Origin: Rotaria socialis
Lineage: Eukaryota > Rotifera > Eurotatoria > Philodinida > Philodinidae
Direction of reading: 5' to 3'
NCBI GenBank assembly: GCA_905331475.1
Contig: CAJNYU010001802.1
Location: 1-64,000 of the forward strand
Length of the DNA stretch: 64,000 nucleotides
The translations under genes and the position numbers were made by a program. The notes under the pieces were generated by a model. The model made no database searches. It had not been told where the DNA came from and was given only the letters and a program-made list of their open reading frames with translations. Positions within the stretch are counted from its first letter, which is position 1, and each line of letters opens with the position of its first letter. Shown one piece after another: positions 59,753-64,000 of this stretch.

Positions 59753-60760
59753 TCAATTCGTATAATAAAGTGACAATGCACAGACCATTGTGACCATAGA
59801 AATGAAAAAGTAAGTATTAAAATGAATATGAAATATAAAAGAAGACAGAAAAGCAGCTATTACTAAAGAAAATGATATAATAAATAATCGAATTATGTTT
59901 GAAAAATATTTCATTATTATAGACATAATTAAACCATTTAATACTTGTGTAAGTACAAGTAACCATGTATAAACTGTAAAACCTTGAAATAGATTTACAT
60001 CTTTAACAGTTTTTGAATTTGCTATTACGATACTAATAGCTGGTATTAAATTTAAAAAAGTACCATAAGAATAAAGAAAAATATTTTGTAGATGAAGTGA
60101 TTCACTATAATTTCTCTTTAAAATCCATTCATTATAAACACCAGCAAAACCACTTAATGTGCAATAGATAGCTATCATTGAAATACCTAATGGACGTATA
60201 TACATTTCTTGTATTTCTACAGTTGAATTTGTAATAGTCATTGGAATCAAGGGAGAATTCTTAAATGTCCCTAAACTATAAGTGAGACCACCAAAAAAAA
60301 GTAATATTAATGCAAACCATTGTTGTTTTGTTAAGTGTTTTTTCATAATTAAACGATAGAGAATAGCGGTTGTAAATATTTTAAAATTTGATAAAATTTG
60401 ATATGATGTTGGATCCATATGAATTTGTATATGCACAGCTAAATTATTATTTAAAAAATAAAGAAAAGCTGGTATTGAATATAACATTGATTGTTTGAAC
60501 CATGAAAAAATTTGAATTCTATTTAAATGAAGTCGTTTCGAACAAATAAAAGCATTACAAGAAAATAATAATTTTATAAATTCAATGAAAAAATTCATTG
60601 TTGCTGAAGAAAACGTAATCATGCCATCTTTTTCACATAAATGAACTAATATTGAATAAGAACCATATGCAATTGTTTGAAAAACTATCATCACACAAAA
60701 TAACATTGAATTTAAACTAATTTTAGTTCGTTGTTTTATATTTAACAAATTATCCGTCAT
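59753..60760 (-). CDS. SLC35A4: nucleotide-sugar transporter family protein SLC35A4
   Basis: An intronless frame of 335 residues with about ten hydrophobic helices, the usual length for this family. The most diagnostic stretches are DPTSYQILSNFKIFTTAIL (from 116), GVYNEWILKR (207-216) followed by LHLQNIFLYSYGTFLN, and LNGLIMSIIMKYFSNIIRLF, all in SLC35A4 order. SLC35A members exchange nucleotide sugars for nucleoside monophosphates across the Golgi membrane; SLC35A4 itself has an uncertain substrate. The ATG at 60760 is the first in frame and gives a short cytosolic N-terminus. The 3' end faces the polycystin-like gene. In vertebrates the mRNA has a conserved upstream frame; none was recognised here. 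Confidence 0.88.
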   Translation of the reverse strand: MTDNLLNIKQRTKISLNSMLFCVMIVFQTIAYGSYSILVHLCEKDGMITFSSATMNFFIEFIKLLFSCNAFICSKRLHLNRIQIFSWFKQSMLYSIPAFLYFLNNNLAVHIQIHMDPTSYQILSNFKIFTTAILYRLIMKKHLTKQQWFALILLFFGGLTYSLGTFKNSPLIPMTITNSTVEIQEMYIRPLGISMIAIYCTLSGFAGVYNEWILKRNYSESLHLQNIFLYSYGTFLNLIPAISIVIANSKTVKDVNLFQGFTVYTWLLVLTQVLNGLIMSIIMKYFSNIIRLFIISFSLVIAAFLSSFIFHIHFNTYFFISMVTMVCALSLYYTN

Positions 60761-61943
60761 GTATGAAAGTATTCTGAATGATGATGACGATGGTTACTCA
60801 TTTCTATCATTGGTTAAAAGAGTACAGTCAGACATAAAGAAACTAATGCTAGCATCAGCAATAATCTAAGTTTTCTTTTTTTTTTTTGGTTAGAATAGGA
60901 GGAAAAAAGAAAAAAGTAGCTGCCTGCACTCTTGAAGCATGTAGATAGAACAGAACGAGCTAAGTTCAACGATCTGCCCTTTCTGGAGAGAAAAAGAAAA
61001 ACAACGACTACAGTAAATGGCTGTTCACTTCATTTAGAAAAGAGCGGACGGAATACGAAGAATCTGATCATCGTACAGCTCATAAGTATTGCCAATACAA
61101 ACACTATATTGTAAATTTTACAATTGTTACAAATCAATATACTAATTCGATGATAAAATCTTATTCAAAAGTAAAGAGAAAACTGATAGATGAACAATAA
61201 TAATATATATATTCTTATGACACTAAATGTTAAAATTAAAATTACTTATCAAATTATAATATGATATCTGTAACTTAGAGACATCATAAATTTCACTAAA
61301 TACTTTCGACAATCAGTCTAAAAGTTATCCCAATTAACTTTCAATTTAACTCATGCTACATAAGTTTACTGCGTTTTCTATCATATTTGTTATGATTCGC
61401 TATTTTTAAAATTTTTCTGTACACCTATGTAATTATTGTATTAGTTTGCTATACATATGGAAGCGTGAGAAATCTAAGATTCTATTGAATATTATCTATT
61501 GATAATATATTTATTAGTACTACTAATCTTCATAATATAATTCTTTTTGAGAGTTCAAAGCCTGTCATACATACAATTGAGAATATTCAACGATATAAAC
61601 TACAGTTCAAGAGCATAGAAACATATCGTATCCTTCTGGTGGCACTACGACAATATTAATATGGATTTTCTTTTGTTTTATTCATTTCATTTTGGATGTA
61701 AACGATTGAATAAAATTATTCTTTAGCCGTAATATTAGATTCGTATGCTCAGTTTGATTATCTATCAACACTACGTGATATTTTCGTTTCTTTTGAAAAT
61801 AATAATATAAATAATTATAATTAACTATGAACACATAATAAACTAAACTAAAAGTTTTATCCATATTTCATTTTCATTTTCACTTATTTCGTGCAAAAAT
61901 TCACAAGTAATTAAAAGAAAAAAAACACAAGTTTATTATATGT
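60761..61943. other. intergenic stretch between SLC35A4 and FAM161
   Basis: Both neighbours are on the minus strand, so this contains the SLC35A4 5' leader and the FAM161 3' untranslated region. No other gene was seen; the plus-strand frame at 60932-61114 has no family character. Confidence 0.5.
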
Positions 61944-63241
61944 TTATGATGAATAATTAGTACGTGTTGCTGTTACTTTAACGTTAGGCGGATTAAATTT
62001 TTGTCTCATTAAATCTTTTTCACTTATTTTTGCTATACTCATTGCATGTTGAATGTTTCTTTCTAAATCTCGTACAGCTTTATCACGTTGATCTTGTTCA
62101 AGTAATAATGGACGTCGTTCAACACGACCATTGATTACATCTAGTGTTCTGGCGTATTCATCTTCAATCTGACGCATAGATTGACGAACTTTTCGATTCT
62201 TTGAAAAACAAAACAAAAACATAGAATCTGGTGGAGGTTTTAAAATGCCAATTTTATATTTACATTTTCTTCCTTTTTTGCTTTGTATATTGTTGATTTA
62301 TCTTGTAATTTTGCTTGTTCACGAATATTTTCTCTTAATCTTCTTTCTTTGGCTGATCGTGACCTTTGAAAATTTTTTTCAAACTTATTTTTTACTTCGT
62401 GTTCATGTCTTTTTTTCTTTCCCATAGCTTCACGTTCACGTTGTACTTCAGTTTTTTTTGTTGGTATTGCTTCAGGCTTTTGAAGACTGGCTGATAAACT
62501 CATGCCAGAAGCTGATTTTGTTGGAAGCTGTTTTCCTTTTATTTGAAATGTTTGTAAATGACGCATTTGTTCACCACTTCGAATATCATCAAGAACCTTA
62601 TCTTTCCTTGTTTGAATTAAATTTGTGTATAATAAAAATGGTTTACATTTTGTTGTTGGTCTTGTACGTTTTGCTTCTTCTGATTGACGTAAAAATTGTG
62701 AATGAAGTTTATCATAATTTGGTATATAATAACCATTGGTTTTTGGTTTAAATGTATATTCCTCAAGACCCATACGTGCTAAATCATTTGCACTCATTGA
62801 ACGTTGTGCGCGTCTTGCTTGTTGTTCACGTTCTTGCATATTTGATGGAAGTCGTGATTGACGAAGTAATTCTTTGGCTCGCATTTCTTTTTTTATTGAA
62901 CGATAAAGAGATTTTTCTTTCATACTAAAAACAAAATAGAAGCGAAATTTAGTTGAAAATTTCACTCAAATAATACTTTTCAATATCTTTCCTTGTTCGA
63001 TAATAAAAATCGGGTAATGGCTTTGCTTTGAATAGGGGTTCATGCCGAGCAGTATCTACATCAGAATATGAATGTCTTCGTACTATTGTTTTAGCTGTTT
63101 CACGTGAATTAAATCCGAATGGTTTTGAAATGGAATTTAAATAGTCTTTTGTCATTTGATGAACTTGTTCACGACGAACACGTTGTTCTTCTTGTAATTG
63201 TTCATATAGTGGCATACGCACATGAGCAGGAACAGGATTCG
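61944..63241 (-). CDS. FAM161: FAM161 family protein (cilium / centrosome), 5' exon missing from the model
   Basis: Three exons join in phase: 63241-62977, 62924-62264 and 62198-61944 (introns 52 and 65 bp), giving at least 393 residues. NPVPAHVRMPLYEQLQEEQ and FKAKPLPDFYYRT match the FAM161 (UPF0564) core, followed by KPKTNGYYIPNYDKLHSQF and long charged helices rich in Arg, Lys, Glu and Gln, expected to form coiled coils. FAM161 proteins bind microtubules at the ciliary base and centrioles. The first exon here begins at a splice acceptor (TTTAG, then two bases of a codon), so at least one upstream exon exists. A frame with MSTEI or MSKSLKVKKEIF at about 63360-63450 is a candidate, but its donor was not settled. 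Confidence 0.82.
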
Positions 63242-64000
63242 CTAAAGACAATAAGTTTTGAATTCAATAATTTTACGTCATGTTCAAACTCTTAAGACAA
63301 TATGAAAACAATAAGATGCAGCTACTCTCTCTCTCTCTCTCTCCCGTAGAGACTGTTTCATGTCAACAATAGAAACTTTATCAAAGAATATCTCCTTTTT
63401 TACTTTTAATGATTTAGACATATTAATCTTATTATTAGTTACACATATTTCTGTTGACATATGATGAATATCAATGCGCTTATTTTTATTACCCAAATCA
63501 ACGCAGTTTTAATCATAAAATTCTTTTAGTAATTTTTTTACACAATTATTCCTTAGAAGAATGTTATTATTATGTCCAATCTATAATAAAATTCACTAGC
63601 ATCATCACTCTACGTCTTTCTCACTATCTATTTACTCAATGAGTCAAATATTTTGTGATCTCAGTCACAAGTAATGTATATTTTGGGAGAAGACAATATT
63701 AATCAAGGTACCAATACAGTATATATTTAAATCGATATAGAGTGTTTTTATAGACGGAAGTACTTCATGGAACTATTAGCATTATTATACATGAGAAGGT
63801 TTTTATCATATTTTAATCTGTTTAATCTCGGATAACATAATGCAGAATGTGAATAAGATATTATATGTAATCATGTCGTTTAGACAAATTTAAGATGAAA
63901 AAATGAAACATCACTATTCAAAGAAAAAATCAATGACCAAATTTCTGTTTTCCTATCAATTATTTCTTTGTATGTTGATTAAAAACGAACAGAGTCTATT
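63242..64000. other. upstream region of FAM161, 5' exon probably here
   Basis: A minus-strand open frame (63284-63496) with several ATG codons and a CT/GA microsatellite (63325-63344) lies directly upstream of the first solid FAM161 exon and may hold its start. Nothing was recognised beyond 63500. Confidence 0.45.
63325..63344. repeat. CT/GA microsatellite
   Basis: A pure CT run of about 20 bp. On the minus strand it encodes alternating Arg-Glu at the end of the candidate FAM161 first exon. Confidence 0.75.

Noticed and set aside
1-64000. tRNA or rRNA genes
   Set aside because: I looked for B-box-like GGTTCRANNCC with a plausible A box and for rRNA-like conserved blocks and saw none. A covariance-model scan would settle this.
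1-64000. LINE, LTR-type or other reverse-transcriptase elements
   Set aside because: No reverse-transcriptase, integrase or capsid-like frame was recognised on either strand. Mobile DNA here appears to be DNA-transposon type only.

Overview
The window is AT-rich eukaryotic DNA from an animal. The evidence is a set of metazoan genes (a muscarinic-type acetylcholine receptor, a polycystin-1-like protein, a fringe-type glycosyltransferase, SLC35A4, FAM161) whose coding parts are cut by many short introns, mostly 50-85 bp, with clean GT-AG ends. Compact introns, strong A/T bias, many small decayed hAT-type DNA transposons and a CCCACA tract resembling the telomere repeat reported for bdelloid rotifers together suggest a bdelloid rotifer, perhaps Rotaria-like. 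That assignment is inference; no ribosomal or mitochondrial marker is present.

Layout. 1-14 kb holds no confident gene. It starts with an 18/13-bp minisatellite and is then dominated by small transposon remnants, inverted-repeat elements and arrays of short quasi-palindromic motifs. 14.06-19.12 kb (minus) is a complete nine-exon muscarinic-type receptor gene with a third intracellular loop of about 1,000 residues. 19-26 kb is intergenic with microsatellites. 26.2-27.3 kb (minus) is a single-exon fringe-like gene. 29-33 kb is again a cluster of MITEs and hAT debris. 33.9-36.0 kb (minus) is a two-exon gene for a small two-pass membrane protein of unknown role. 37.4-41 kb holds nested hAT elements. 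41.85-57.80 kb (plus) is a 29-exon polycystin-1-like gene that reads in phase from signal peptide to stop (about 2,898 residues). 59.75-60.76 kb (minus) is SLC35A4, and 61.9-63.2 kb (minus) is a FAM161 gene whose 5' exon was not settled.

The genes do not form an operon or a pathway cluster. They are independent host genes: cell signalling (receptor, polycystin), Golgi glycosylation (fringe, SLC35A4) and cilium/centrosome (FAM161; polycystins are also often ciliary).

The most unusual pattern is a class of short non-coding elements with inverted ends whose interiors are filled with one short quasi-palindromic motif, a different motif in each element (AACCTT/AAGGTT, TCCGGAA, ACCCGGGT, CCCCGGGGAG, TACGGCCGT and others). 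Two of them share the same ends (CCCAGGTCGA) but carry unrelated motif arrays. One has inserted into a hAT transposase remnant, which gives a directly readable empty site.
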